From: an uncultured Bacteroides sp.
Lineage (GTDB): Bacteria > Bacteroidota > Bacteroidia > Bacteroidales > Bacteroidaceae
Direction of reading: 5' to 3'
Assembly (NCBI RefSeq): GCF_958445495.1
Contig: NZ_CAUCSQ010000003.1
Location: 62,001-126,000, forward strand
Length of the DNA: 64,000 bases
Every line of letters begins with the position of its first letter. Position 1 is the first letter of the stretch. This document shows, piece after piece, positions 17,909 through 27,064 of the stretch. A program made the translations under genes and the position numbers. The notes beneath the pieces are model-generated. The model was not told the origin of the DNA, made no database searches, and saw nothing but the letters and a program-made list of their open reading frames with translations.

Positions 17909-19099
17909 TTATTCTCCACGGGTAATTACCGCACGGCTCAGACGCGGGTCATCATAGAACATGTTGTCCACACCGCCTTTGTAGTCGATACGGAGTTGCG
18001 ACTCGGACACGCCGAATTCCTTAACCAGACAGTCGTAAACAGCCTGTGCACGTTCCTTGCTCAAGCGTTCGTTGATTTTCTTGCTGCCTGTGCCCTTATC
18101 GGCATAACCGGTAATCGTATAAACCGTATTAGCATCTGATTTCTTGATTACTTCCGCCATCAACTGCAGATTGGCGCGCGCCTCGTTGGAAAGCTTGGAC
18201 TTGCCGATTCTGAAAGTAACCAGATTGGCAGCGGCAATCTTCCTGACAATGGTCTGCGCTTCCTGTTTGTTGTTTTCAGCAAGGGCTTTCTTCAGACGTG
18301 CATTCTCTTCGCTCATCTGGTTCAGCTTCTCGCGCATTTCATTGATAGCGGCATTATTATAACGTACCACTGTCTTGCTGCGGTCCCAACCGCGAGGCTG
18401 GAATTTGTAAGCCAGTCCGAGGGTAGCCGTAAACATGCCTTCACCGCCGCGTCCTCCTGATTCACCGTCGAAATGGTCGCTCACCAAAGAGCCGCGCAAG
18501 TCAAGATTCAGGTCGAGCGCCGAACAAAGACGGAAAGAGTTCAAAATACCGAAATGTCCGGAAATCTCCGTTGCTGTCGGCTCGTCCGTAGCTTTCATTA
18601 CGCCTAAGCCGAAATAGGGGCTGCAATTATAAATACGTTTTTCATTGTAACCGCACAACAAGTTTGAGGCATTGAACATCACGTCGGCATGGAAGTTGAA
18701 CATGTTGAATTTCTGTTTTTCCGTCCATCCCTTATCGTCACCGAGATACTCGCCTGTTCCGTGAACCGTATTGGGTCGTTGAGTAGCTCCTTTTATCTGG
18801 AGACCACTGTACATAAAACGCACTCCGATGCCCGGCGTAAACCATTTGCCAACAGACAAATCCAGAGCCGGGGCAAGCCGGCTGCCGAATGAGGCCTGTT
18901 TGTCATGGTCTCCGAAATAGATTTGCGCACCGCCGCCCACGCCAATGAACCAGTTGCTCCAGAAACGGTTGGTTTCTACTTTGTATTTATCCTTACTGTA
19001 CTCCACCTGTTCATCTATAACGGCAGATTGTTCCGTCTGCGCATAAATCGAACTTGCAGCCACAAAAACAACGGCTGCAACAAACATTTTTTTAGTCAT
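17909..19099 (-). CDS. OmpA-family outer-membrane protein
   Basis: The frame opens at 19144, but the signal peptide MTKKMFVAAVVFVAASSIYAQ begins at Met16 (19099), which I take as the start; this also removes an overlap with the upstream gene. About 396 residues. The N-terminal beta-barrel part (roughly 30-240) includes WFIGVGGGAQIYFGDHD and ends in an aromatic strand. A short coiled coil follows (EMREKLNQMSEENARLKKALAENN). The C-terminal OmpA peptidoglycan-binding domain has YTITGYADKGTGSKKINERLSKERAQ with the expected Asp and Arg. It probably anchors the outer membrane to peptidoglycan and may be a partner of the fimbrillin-like lipoproteins encoded just upstream. Confidence 0.93.
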   Translation of the reverse strand: MTKKMFVAAVVFVAASSIYAQTEQSAVIDEQVEYSKDKYKVETNRFWSNWFIGVGGGAQIYFGDHDKQASFGSRLAPALDLSVGKWFTPGIGVRFMYSGLQIKGATQRPNTVHGTGEYLGDDKGWTEKQKFNMFNFHADVMFNASNLLCGYNEKRIYNCSPYFGLGVMKATDEPTATEISGHFGILNSFRLCSALDLNLDLRGSLVSDHFDGESGGRGGEGMFTATLGLAYKFQPRGWDRSKTVVRYNNAAINEMREKLNQMSEENARLKKALAENNKQEAQTIVRKIAAANLVTFRIGKSKLSNEARANLQLMAEVIKKSDANTVYTITGYADKGTGSKKINERLSKERAQAVYDCLVKEFGVSESQLRIDYKGGVDNMFYDDPRLSRAVITRGE

Positions 19100-19128
19100 A
19101 TTCTTATAATGTTTTGTTATAAATAAAT

Positions 19129-21192
19129 TTATTCTCTCACACAACGAACAGCATAAGCATCACGCCGGCCGACGGATTCTACCACAGTCACCGTATTCCG
19201 CGAATTAGAACCTCCTGTCTTTGCATCGTACCGACCGAGATAAAGAGCAGACGAATAACCGCCATCCGTATTTATGACAGTAAAAGGCGCGCTCGACCAG
19301 TAATATGTGTAACAGCCCACTGTATTTTCAGGAGAAGCTCCGGCAGACATCATCGAACCGTCAGAACCGTAACGTAATCCCGTCATCGGATAAAAAGCTC
19401 CCTCGGTATCGTCTTCACTCTTCATAAAATAATAACCATTGTCATATTTCACATAATTGATATAGTCGAGTTTTGTCGGGTTAGACAGGCTTTCCGTCGT
19501 GCCGTCGCTCCGCTTGACAAAATAAGTCCATGTATATTTATTGGCTACACGATAACCTGCCGGCGACGGGTCGTAAATGGTTTTTCCATTTGTCCATCCT
19601 GCACCGGCATTGGAAATATCCGTTAAATTTCCCTTTGAACCTTTCGTGTCGCCCCACAAAGAAACATTGTCTTCGGCAAGCCAGTTACGATAACTGTTGT
19701 CAATGTACTTCTGCATTTCGGCAGGATGTTTAACCGATTCGGCTATTGTCCCTTCCGTTGAAATATACATGGGAAACGATTCTTCAATATTTTCATTCAT
19801 GCCGTCTACGTAATAGACGGAGACATTCGGGAAAGGGTCTTTACGTCCCCATTGGTACAAAGTAGCATAAACGGAGGTTTTGGAATGCGCTCCCAATGTA
19901 CGGTCCATCACTGTGAATTGAGCGCCCGCTTTATTGGTGTACATTTCGTCGGAAGGTATCTCATCGCCTACTCCCCAAATATGCCAGCTCCAAAGAATAT
20001 CACCTGTACAATTTTCACCGTCATACACGGCAATCACAGCATTACCGGTATTTTTACGTGCCGTATAATAACACCGTCCGTCACGTAATCTGACAGAGGA
20101 TTCGTCAATGAATCCCTCGGTATCCTGCCACAGCAGTTTTGCCGATACCGGTGTAAAATAGGCCGAAACAGCATGAAACCCCTGTCCGGGAATGATGCCT
20201 TTTTGTCCGTTCCCCATCACATTCGCTTGAAACGAATGTTCGCCCGGTCCGGTTATCATATAGCAGTTAGCTGTTTCTTCCTGTTCTGTCACATCGGCAT
20301 GATTGTTCTCCAGGACTGTGGCATTCAACGGCATAATATAGTATTTTCCGGACTCGAAGTCGCACAAAGCGTCCGTAGTGAAATCGATACGGTGCTTATC
20401 GGTTATAAACGTACAATTCCATGTTTTTCCTGCTTGGCTACCCGGAGCTACAACGGCATAAGCTATCACCGGCTCGGAAAGTGAAGGACATTCGGCAAAG
20501 GTAAGGTTGAGTGTCGAACTCTGTTCACCGCCGGCCGGAAGCAGCCCGGCATCCAAATTTGTCAAATCATAGGAATAATTTCCTGTAACGTGGTCACCCG
20601 TATGCAATTCGGCCCTTATCAGTTTCTCATCGACCGAAAAACCGCCAGCATCTGCCAGATTTATTTCGAAACGTACCAATGCTGCCATTTGACGCATATT
20701 CAGCGTATAACTGCCATTTCCGGATGGAAGGATAATATCGGCCGCCTTCACGTCGTATTGGGCAATGGAACTTTCGTCAATATAAATCTGTTCAGCGGGA
20801 AGCGTTACCGAAATATTCTTCCGGTCGGTCATTCCTTCCTGATAAGGATAGTAGGCATACAACGGAGTGTCTCCCGAATCAATCGCTCCGGAAAATGTAA
20901 CTTGTTCGGCAGGCTCTTCGTTATCACTCGTGAACAGGGCATTAGCCGTATTCGCACCGAAAACTCCGATACAGTCGCCCACCGACCATTTCATCATCAA
21001 AGCTCCTTCATCGGTCATGTTTCCAGTTTGTGTACGAGTAGCCGGCAAAGACGTAAAACCGCCAACTGTGCTGACGATACGCATATTTCCCGGCTTCATG
21101 CCGCTTGTGGACGTCTCCCTCTCATCCGAACAAGATACAAGTCCTGCACAACAGACAACAACTACCCAACAAAATATCTGTTTGTATTTCAT
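19129..21192 (-). CDS. Fimbrillin-like lipoprotein with C-terminal FISUMP-type domain
   Basis: 687 residues. Lipoprotein signal with VSCSDE (Cys21). The N-terminal half resembles the fimbrillin (Mfa/FimA-like) fold of Bacteroides: TRTQTGNMTDEGALMMKWSVGD-type start of the domain, then ADIILPSGNGSYTLNMRQMAALVRFE. The C-terminal third (WGRKDPFPN, NLTDISNAGAGWTNGKTIYDPSPAGYR, YYWSSAPF and the final RRDAYAVRCVRE) matches the FISUMP/C-type-lectin-like surface domain. A surface adhesin or fimbria tip component is likely. It is read with the PLC-like lipoprotein gene upstream (gap 73 bases) and ompA downstream. Confidence 0.82.
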   Translation of the reverse strand: MKYKQIFCWVVVVCCAGLVSCSDERETSTSGMKPGNMRIVSTVGGFTSLPATRTQTGNMTDEGALMMKWSVGDCIGVFGANTANALFTSDNEEPAEQVTFSGAIDSGDTPLYAYYPYQEGMTDRKNISVTLPAEQIYIDESSIAQYDVKAADIILPSGNGSYTLNMRQMAALVRFEINLADAGGFSVDEKLIRAELHTGDHVTGNYSYDLTNLDAGLLPAGGEQSSTLNLTFAECPSLSEPVIAYAVVAPGSQAGKTWNCTFITDKHRIDFTTDALCDFESGKYYIMPLNATVLENNHADVTEQEETANCYMITGPGEHSFQANVMGNGQKGIIPGQGFHAVSAYFTPVSAKLLWQDTEGFIDESSVRLRDGRCYYTARKNTGNAVIAVYDGENCTGDILWSWHIWGVGDEIPSDEMYTNKAGAQFTVMDRTLGAHSKTSVYATLYQWGRKDPFPNVSVYYVDGMNENIEESFPMYISTEGTIAESVKHPAEMQKYIDNSYRNWLAEDNVSLWGDTKGSKGNLTDISNAGAGWTNGKTIYDPSPAGYRVANKYTWTYFVKRSDGTTESLSNPTKLDYINYVKYDNGYYFMKSEDDTEGAFYPMTGLRYGSDGSMMSAGASPENTVGCYTYYWSSAPFTVINTDGGYSSALYLGRYDAKTGGSNSRNTVTVVESVGRRDAYAVRCVRE

Positions 21193-21207
21193 TTTTATAT
21201 AAAATAA

Positions 21208-21253
21208 GGTACAGAAGGATATTTTCTACTGTAAACAACTATCCTCCCGTACC
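21208..21253. repeat. Stem-loop between the two fimbrillin-like genes
   Basis: GGTAC (21208-21212) and AGGATA (21216-21221) pair with TATCCT (21240-21245) and GTACC (21249-21253), separated by a 3x3 internal loop. No T-run is seen. It could tune the relative amount of the two proteins by mRNA processing. Confidence 0.45.
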
Positions 21254-21265
21254 ATTATAAAATTA

Positions 21266-23512
21266 TTATTCGATTATATTTCCACCGGATGTATAGGTAG
21301 AGTTGTAATTGTTTGTCTGTGCGGAAGAACCTTCCTTACGCAATTGAAATTTAAAATTATTGTCAATGACTGTCTGAATCAGCCCATCGGTACCGTATTT
21401 TTGGCCCGAATCAGATCGACTGTCTGCAAAATTAAAGAATATCAAACCCAAAGAAGCATTCTCCGTACGTTCCTGCAACTTGCTGATGACTAACGGATTC
21501 AACCACTCAGTCAGGCCAATAACTCCTTCGTTTGTCTCTGTACCCTCATAAAAAGTTCCACCGCAATCATTCATGTACCAAGTATCATGAGCATCATTCT
21601 GTTGGTAGGCTGCAACACTCTTGTCAAAGATTTCGTAAACATATTTTTCTTTATTAGCTTTTGTAATTTCTTGTCCCTCTCCAACATGAGTAGCTTCCTG
21701 ATACATCCATTGAAGTGCTTTACGGGAAGAAGAAGAATTGGGTGTTCCCCAACGCAAAGGCACAGTATTTATTGTGCCATCCCACATTGAGAACAGAGCC
21801 GGTACGGAAGCATCGTCAGCAACATAATTTTCTTGGAAATTAGAATTATAGTTTACTTTTATAATAATCTTACCTTTGACATCTGCTATTTTAGTATCAG
21901 CCGTAATTTCTTCCGTATAGATTCTATTTGCTACATTTGCACCTAAAGTAGACAGTTTATCAGCAATGACCTCTATCCACACACGTTGTGCACCACCAGA
22001 TATTAAACCAATATTAGGGCTATCTACGTGTACAGCTCCATCACCCGCATAAGTAACCATCAAAACTGCAAATTCATTACAAGCTGTTCCTAATGCTTCC
22101 TCTGCTGTTTCCAAGCTCTCCACAATAGATTGTAACGTATTCTCAAGAGACCTCCCCGCTGACCCTTCAACAGGTAATCCGCCACTCCCTTCGACATACT
22201 CATAGTTGCTAAACCAACCTCGTTTATAACTAGCATCAGTAACTCCTGTCTGCACAATAAAAGCACGCACACCATCTATGAACTGTTGTTCAATACCAGT
22301 ACCTTGATAAACCGGTTTAGCATCGTTACCTGCTGTCAAATATGAGAACTTACTACCTGGAAGAGAAAGTTCGGAAAGATAGATATCAGGGTCAAGAGAA
22401 CTTATCCAATAATTAGTTCCCAAATCCATCAAAGCCGGAAGTTTAACAATATTCACTTTATGTGCTTTGACTCCACCCACTGCACTCGCATCTCCTCCTA
22501 AAGTCCTTACAAGATTTTTACGATTTAAAGGAGATACACTTATTTGCAATGTCTGTGCATCAGTTATTCCCTCATCAACAGGAAGTAAAAAAGCTCTAAC
22601 TATCATCTTATCATTAGGTCCTAACGTAATAAAATCATTCTTCTCCGCATTCCAGCCGGATATGGAAATTTTATTACGGACTAAGCCTGTAGTGTTTCCT
22701 ACAGCTTCATAAGAAGGAGCAGCATTCGGATCATCCTCGACTTTGGTCATATCGCAGACAAAATCTCCGTTCAATAACGTTTGTCCTCCTATCGCATTAA
22801 CGTTTATGTTCGAGATTTTCATTGTCCCGCTCTCCGGTCCATTGACTTCTATTTCGAGAATCGTTGTCCAAGGATGGAATGTCAATGCAACATCTTCCCC
22901 TTCCGTCATATTATTCTTGTCTATCGAACCGTAAGCCCACATATAAGCATAATCTGTATTGGCCTGACCATAATAAGTTGTACCACCAGCATCATTGCTC
23001 TCTACACGCCAACCTGTGGGATTTTGCAATTCCGGAATATGACCTTTAATCTTTCCATCTTCCGTACCTGTCACTGCACTCGCCGGATAAAAACCATAAA
23101 ACCGGTGTGTACCATTCGGTCCGTCACCTTCTCCCCACTGTAAACCTGCGTCATCAGGATTTACTTTAGTAACAGCACTTGATGTGGTAGGATTATTTGT
23201 ATCAGGTATTATTTTATAATTTACAAGTCTGTCAGGACTACCCGGTACATTTGCCTGAGGACAATAAATCGCAATCTCATCACTACCGTCTTCTTCCCAA
23301 CTCACCCGATAATACTTTTGTCCGTCGGGTCCTACCGTCGGCGTATCATCGTAAATTGTACGAGTACTCATTCCTGTATCAGACAAGGAAGAACCGAAAC
23401 TAATCTCGTCCCCTGTTTGCACAGGTACGCCCGGTTGTTCATCCACATCGTCCTGACAACCGCTTAGCAGCACAAAAGCAGTCGCAATCAAAGAATACGT
23501 TATCTTTTTCAT
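21266..23512 (-). CDS. Fimbrillin-like lipoprotein with a degenerate PI-PLC-like domain
   Basis: 748 residues. Lipoprotein signal LLSGCQ (Cys19). Residues about 35-355 look like a fimbrillin domain (STRTIYDD, YYRVSWEEDGSDEIAIYCPQ, LTFHPWTTILEIEV). From about 360 the pattern changes to that of a phosphatidylinositol-specific phospholipase C X-domain: NYWISSLDPDIYLSELSLPGSKF (382-389 is LSLPGSKF), IEQQFIDGVRAFIVQTGV, EFAVLMVTYAG, KGKIIIKVNYN and LGLIFFNFADSR. At the place of the catalytic His-Asp (IPGTHDS in active enzymes) the protein has Lys388-Phe389, so catalysis is not expected. The domain probably serves as a TIM-barrel binding scaffold on the surface. The PLC assignment rests on motif reading only. 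Confidence 0.7.
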   Translation of the reverse strand: MKKITYSLIATAFVLLSGCQDDVDEQPGVPVQTGDEISFGSSLSDTGMSTRTIYDDTPTVGPDGQKYYRVSWEEDGSDEIAIYCPQANVPGSPDRLVNYKIIPDTNNPTTSSAVTKVNPDDAGLQWGEGDGPNGTHRFYGFYPASAVTGTEDGKIKGHIPELQNPTGWRVESNDAGGTTYYGQANTDYAYMWAYGSIDKNNMTEGEDVALTFHPWTTILEIEVNGPESGTMKISNINVNAIGGQTLLNGDFVCDMTKVEDDPNAAPSYEAVGNTTGLVRNKISISGWNAEKNDFITLGPNDKMIVRAFLLPVDEGITDAQTLQISVSPLNRKNLVRTLGGDASAVGGVKAHKVNIVKLPALMDLGTNYWISSLDPDIYLSELSLPGSKFSYLTAGNDAKPVYQGTGIEQQFIDGVRAFIVQTGVTDASYKRGWFSNYEYVEGSGGLPVEGSAGRSLENTLQSIVESLETAEEALGTACNEFAVLMVTYAGDGAVHVDSPNIGLISGGAQRVWIEVIADKLSTLGANVANRIYTEEITADTKIADVKGKIIIKVNYNSNFQENYVADDASVPALFSMWDGTINTVPLRWGTPNSSSSRKALQWMYQEATHVGEGQEITKANKEKYVYEIFDKSVAAYQQNDAHDTWYMNDCGGTFYEGTETNEGVIGLTEWLNPLVISKLQERTENASLGLIFFNFADSRSDSGQKYGTDGLIQTVIDNNFKFQLRKEGSSAQTNNYNSTYTSGGNIIE

Positions 23513-23541
23513 ACTTCTTTATGATTTAAAAAGTCTATAAA

Positions 23542-23745
23542 TTAATTTCCAAAAGAACTGCCACCATCATTCTGGTCCCAACCGATATCCGTATAATCAC
23601 CGGTATTTCCGATTTCATGTCCCTCGATGGAAACACCCTCATCACGATTTTCATCCGGCTCAAATATTGACGCCTTCATAAATCCGTTTTCCAGTTCCAC
23701 TTCCGTATGCACCGTCGTTGGAACTTCATACTTTTTTTTCTTCAT
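23542..23745 (-). CDS. 67-residue acidic peptide, function unknown
   Basis: A short gene 29 bases upstream of the PLC-like lipoprotein gene and after the terminator that follows wzc. The product begins MKKKKYEVPTTVHTEVELEN, then GFMKASIFEP and a strongly acidic, Gly/Asp-rich tail ending NDGGSSFGN. There is no signal peptide or membrane segment. Small proteins with the pattern K-Y-x-x-P...(V)-x-L-E-x-x-(F/M)-x-A-S are, from my recollection, common beside fimbrillin genes in Bacteroides. It could be a chaperone-like or regulatory partner of the fimbrillins. Alternatively the leader-like N-terminus and Asp/Gly/Ser core could be a modified-peptide precursor. The frame and position support a real gene; the role is open. 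Confidence 0.7.
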   Translation of the reverse strand: MKKKKYEVPTTVHTEVELENGFMKASIFEPDENRDEGVSIEGHEIGNTGDYTDIGWDQNDGGSSFGN

Positions 23746-23794
23746 ATAAACCTCACTTTCAGTTTTTAGTTATAAAATAAAAATCTTTTTCGAG

Positions 23795-23822
23795 AAAAGG
23801 AACGACCCATATCATTCCTTTT
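23795..23822 (-). terminator. Terminator after wzc
   Basis: AAAAGGAA (23795-23802) and TTCCTTTT (23815-23822) form a hairpin with T-runs on both sides, 65 bases past the wzc stop on the minus strand. It would end or reduce capsule-operon transcription before the surface-protein genes. Confidence 0.6.
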
Positions 23823-23886
23823 TTACCTTATTAATCTGCTTATTTTCCTCTTTTCCGGTTTAACATAAAAGCCTGTTTAATTTTGT

Positions 23887-26247
23887 TCAAGTTCTGTTTT
23901 TCCGCTTGTCTTTTACACCGTAGCCATAACCGTAGCCGTAGCCATATCCATAACTGTAGCCATAACCATGTCGTTTCGGATCTGTTCCATTCAATACCAA
24001 AGCCATATTATTCAGTTTCTTTTCCTCATACAGTTGTTCGATATCCGGCAGTTGGCGACGGTCCAATCGCCCGGCACGTACCACAAATATTGTCAAGTCC
24101 GCAATACGGTTGGCAATTGCAGCATCAGCTACAAGCCCTACCGGCACATTGTCGGCAATGATGTAATCATACCGGGTACGCAGTTCGGCAACCAGCTCAT
24201 CCAGCCGCCCGTCCATCAATAGTTCAGCCGGATTGGGGGCTATTGTCCCGGAAGCGATAATATCAAAATATTCCGCCTGTTGTATAATATCGTCTACCGT
24301 GACTGCCGGGTCGGAAAGATAGTTCGTAACACCGTTCACATGTCTTCCGAAATGACGGCTCAACGTTCCTTTACGAATATCCAAATCTATCAATATGACC
24401 CGTTTCTTGGCGTAAACGAAACTCAATGCAAGGTTGTGCGAAATAAATGTTTTCCCTGCACCAGGATTGAAGGAAGTAAAGGTTATGACCTGCATCGCCT
24501 TGTTTTTTTTCATCATAAATGTCATGTTCGTGCGCAGGATACGGAACGCTTCGGACACCACATCGTCGCCCTGTTCATGTACCACCAGGGTTTCCTTCTT
24601 CCCTTGACGACGTCTCGACTTTTCCCGGTCTAATGGAATTTCTCCCAAAAAGGGCACGTTTAAGACTTTCTCGACATCTTTACGACTATGTACCCGTGTA
24701 TCCACGAAGAGAATCATCAGGAAAGCGATACCCGGCAAAGCAATACCTATAAGCACACCCATCAGCAGGATACGGTTGCGGTTGGGGGAAATGGGGGCTT
24801 TGCTACCTTCCGCACTATCAATGACACGCGCATTATTGTCAGCCATTGCCTGTGAAAGGGCGTTTTCTTCCCGCCTGTTGAGAAGGAAGAGGTAAAGAGC
24901 TTCTTTTATTTTCTGCTGACGCTCGATGGAAAGCATCTGCCGTTGTTTGGCAGGAATAGAAGCAACCTGGCTCTGCGCCAATTTCTCCCGCTGCTGCGCA
25001 TCATTGCGTTTCACATTAATACTCACAATCATATTGTCCACAGCCCGAATGATACTCTGCTTCATGGCCCGGAGCGAGTTGTTCAGCTCTTCCACTACCG
25101 GATTGCTATCACTGCTGTCGTCTACCAACCGGTCACGTTTTAATTTGGCTGTATTATAAAGCGTAATCTGGCTTTCGATGTTCATGTCGCTGATGCCTGT
25201 ATTGGCAGGTATCAGGTCAGTTTCTTTCTTCGGGTCGGTCAAATAGTTCCTGATATATTCCGCCAGCCGGAGTTGTGTCTCTAATTCCAAAGCATCCGTA
25301 CTGTATTTCTGCGTCTCGCTCATATACATGTTGGCGGAAGAGGATATATCCACCACCTGGTTTTCACGTTTGAAAGACTCCAGGTTAGACTCGACATCAC
25401 CCAGTTCCTGCCCGATAATAATCAGACGCTCATTAATAAAATTAGCGGTATTCACTGCTACTTGGTTCTTATCCTTGACGGCTTCTTCATTATACACGGT
25501 GATAAGCATATTGAGCATATCTTCGGCACGTGCCGCAGAAAAGTCCTTTAACGATAAAGTCAGTATGGAGGATTCCTCTTCTTCCTGGCGGATACCTAAG
25601 CTACCCTGATAATAGGCGGTCGTTGCATCCAAAGGATTCTTTCGCACTCTTATCTTCACCCCGTTCCAGGCTTTGCTGTAAAAATTGGTCGGAGTAATGA
25701 CGATGCGTCCTCCCCGCAAAGCGACGGTGTCATTCAGACTGACCGTATATTCCTCTTTTTCTTCTTTCCGGGTGAAATCGGAGAGCACTACCGTATGTTC
25801 GTCTTTCGGCATCACGGTGAAAGCAAATTGTTGTTCCGGCATGGCATCCGGAAAACTGACTGTCACAGGCGACTGTGTGTAAAGTTCATACGCACGAAGC
25901 CCTTCCTTTTTGGAATAGCTTATATCCGCACGGACCCGTTGCACGACTTCCCGCATCAGCTTCTTGGAACGGAACTGTAAAATTTCATTTGCCACATTCA
26001 CCTTGTTGATGAAATTGTCATAACGGTCTAGCCCCGCAGAGGATGTCTTGTTCGAGGGGTCTTTGATTATCACAGTCGCCGAACGGAAGAAAACCAAAGG
26101 CGCACCCGCGTATTTGTACCAAGCTATCCCCCCGCATATCAGTACGGACAGCAGAAACCACTTCCACTTGGAAGCCATATATACGAGCAAGTCTACCAGA
26201 TTAAGGCTTTGCCCGTCTTTGTTTACAGAAGAATTGTTTGTCTGCAT
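23887..26247 (-). CDS. wzc: Wzc-type capsule co-polymerase and tyrosine autokinase
   Basis: 786 residues. A Wzz-like N-terminal domain has a membrane helix at about 33-50, long coiled-coil periplasmic helices (250-480) and a second membrane helix at about 510-530. The cytoplasmic BY-kinase domain follows, with Walker A SFNPGAGKTFISHNLALS (about 588-605), Walker A' VILIDLDIRKG and Walker B YDYIIADNVPVG. The C-terminus is a tyrosine tail of alternating Gly and Tyr (8 Tyr) before KDKRKNRT, where autophosphorylation is expected. It controls capsule polymerisation and export with Wza, encoded 25 bases upstream. Its Gly-Tyr tail is unusually regular. Confidence 0.95.
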   Translation of the reverse strand: MQTNNSSVNKDGQSLNLVDLLVYMASKWKWFLLSVLICGGIAWYKYAGAPLVFFRSATVIIKDPSNKTSSAGLDRYDNFINKVNVANEILQFRSKKLMREVVQRVRADISYSKKEGLRAYELYTQSPVTVSFPDAMPEQQFAFTVMPKDEHTVVLSDFTRKEEKEEYTVSLNDTVALRGGRIVITPTNFYSKAWNGVKIRVRKNPLDATTAYYQGSLGIRQEEEESSILTLSLKDFSAARAEDMLNMLITVYNEEAVKDKNQVAVNTANFINERLIIIGQELGDVESNLESFKRENQVVDISSSANMYMSETQKYSTDALELETQLRLAEYIRNYLTDPKKETDLIPANTGISDMNIESQITLYNTAKLKRDRLVDDSSDSNPVVEELNNSLRAMKQSIIRAVDNMIVSINVKRNDAQQREKLAQSQVASIPAKQRQMLSIERQQKIKEALYLFLLNRREENALSQAMADNNARVIDSAEGSKAPISPNRNRILLMGVLIGIALPGIAFLMILFVDTRVHSRKDVEKVLNVPFLGEIPLDREKSRRRQGKKETLVVHEQGDDVVSEAFRILRTNMTFMMKKNKAMQVITFTSFNPGAGKTFISHNLALSFVYAKKRVILIDLDIRKGTLSRHFGRHVNGVTNYLSDPAVTVDDIIQQAEYFDIIASGTIAPNPAELLMDGRLDELVAELRTRYDYIIADNVPVGLVADAAIANRIADLTIFVVRAGRLDRRQLPDIEQLYEEKKLNNMALVLNGTDPKRHGYGYSYGYGYGYGYGYGVKDKRKNRT
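23917..23967 (-). repeat. Codon-level Gly-Tyr tandem repeat in the Wzc tail
   Basis: Seventeen codons alternate Gly (GGT/GGC/GGA) and Tyr (TAC/TAT), with one Ser replacing a Gly. The underlying 6-base unit is imperfectly repeated, so copy number could change by slippage without shifting the frame. Confidence 0.8.
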
Positions 26248-26272
26248 TTTATTCCAATCAAAATATAACTCG

Positions 26273-27064
26273 TTATTTTGTCGCCCAGATTATAGAACAG
26301 ATGGCTGTAACGACAGAAAGCAGAGTGGTACCGATTTGCCACCCGCGGTCTTCGGAATCTTTCTTCCGGTATTTCGGTTCGACATACACGATGTCATTCT
26401 GCTGCAAGTAAAAACAGGGAGATTCGAAGAGGTCTGTGCTCCGCAGGTCGTGCATGAACATCTGCCGCTCGCCTCCCGATTCCCGGATGACGGCCACCCG
26501 GTCAATCCTGGCTTTGGCAGTAAGGTCGCCGGCATTGGCTATGGCCTCCAGTAAAGTCACCCGGTCACCGTTCACATTAAACGTGCCGTTTCGCCCTACA
26601 GCTCCCAGCACGGTGTACTTGAAGTTGAGAAATTCGATGGATACCAACGGATCTTTGATATAGTTGCCTTCTTTTATCCGGTTTTCTATCAGGGTCTTTA
26701 CCTGACTGACTTTCATGCCTTCCACATAGAGTTTTCCGAGAATGGGAAAGTCGATATTGCCGTCCGCATCTACCCGGTAACCTTTTTCCCGGCTTTCCGA
26801 TATATCGGACGACTTCACATTGCCCCCTGCATCTACCCGGAAATTCCCGCCTTGGATATTGAAAGGAATGGCAAGCTCCTGATTCTTGCAGGTCACGCTA
26901 ATCCCCAGACGGTCATCACTATGGACTACTGCCTCATGTTTGGTATCGAACGGATATTTTTCTCCCATCTGCATGTCTGAAAGGTAGACGAAGTTCTTGC
27001 GTGAGGCGCAAGAGGAAAACAGACATACGGCAAGTAAGCTTAGTAATACGAATTGTTTATTCAT
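26273..27064 (-). CDS. wza: Wza-type polysaccharide export lipoprotein
   Basis: 263 residues, short for E. coli Wza but normal for Bacteroidetes. Lipoprotein signal LFSSCAS (Cys19). The Poly_export domain spans about 45-135 (SDDRLGISV, VDADGNIDFPILGKLYVEGMKVSQV), followed by an SLBB-like domain (YTVLGAVGRNGTFNVNGDRVTLLEAIANAGDL). A hydrophobic C-terminal helix (IGTTLLSVVTAICSIIWATK) may cross the outer membrane, as in Wza. It forms the outer-membrane exit for the polymer, working with Wzc. Its start overlaps the end of the HprK-like gene by 8 bases, so the two are translationally coupled. Confidence 0.93.
   Translation of the reverse strand: MNKQFVLLSLLAVCLFSSCASRKNFVYLSDMQMGEKYPFDTKHEAVVHSDDRLGISVTCKNQELAIPFNIQGGNFRVDAGGNVKSSDISESREKGYRVDADGNIDFPILGKLYVEGMKVSQVKTLIENRIKEGNYIKDPLVSIEFLNFKYTVLGAVGRNGTFNVNGDRVTLLEAIANAGDLTAKARIDRVAVIRESGGERQMFMHDLRSTDLFESPCFYLQQNDIVYVEPKYRKKDSEDRGWQIGTTLLSVVTAICSIIWATK

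Noticed and set aside
19099..19144. Longer start for the OmpA protein
   Set aside because: The extra residues spoil the signal peptide and overlap the upstream gene; the start at 19099 is better.
23917..23967. Tandem repeat as a CRISPR or intergenic microsatellite
   Set aside because: The repeat is in frame inside wzc and encodes its tyrosine tail.
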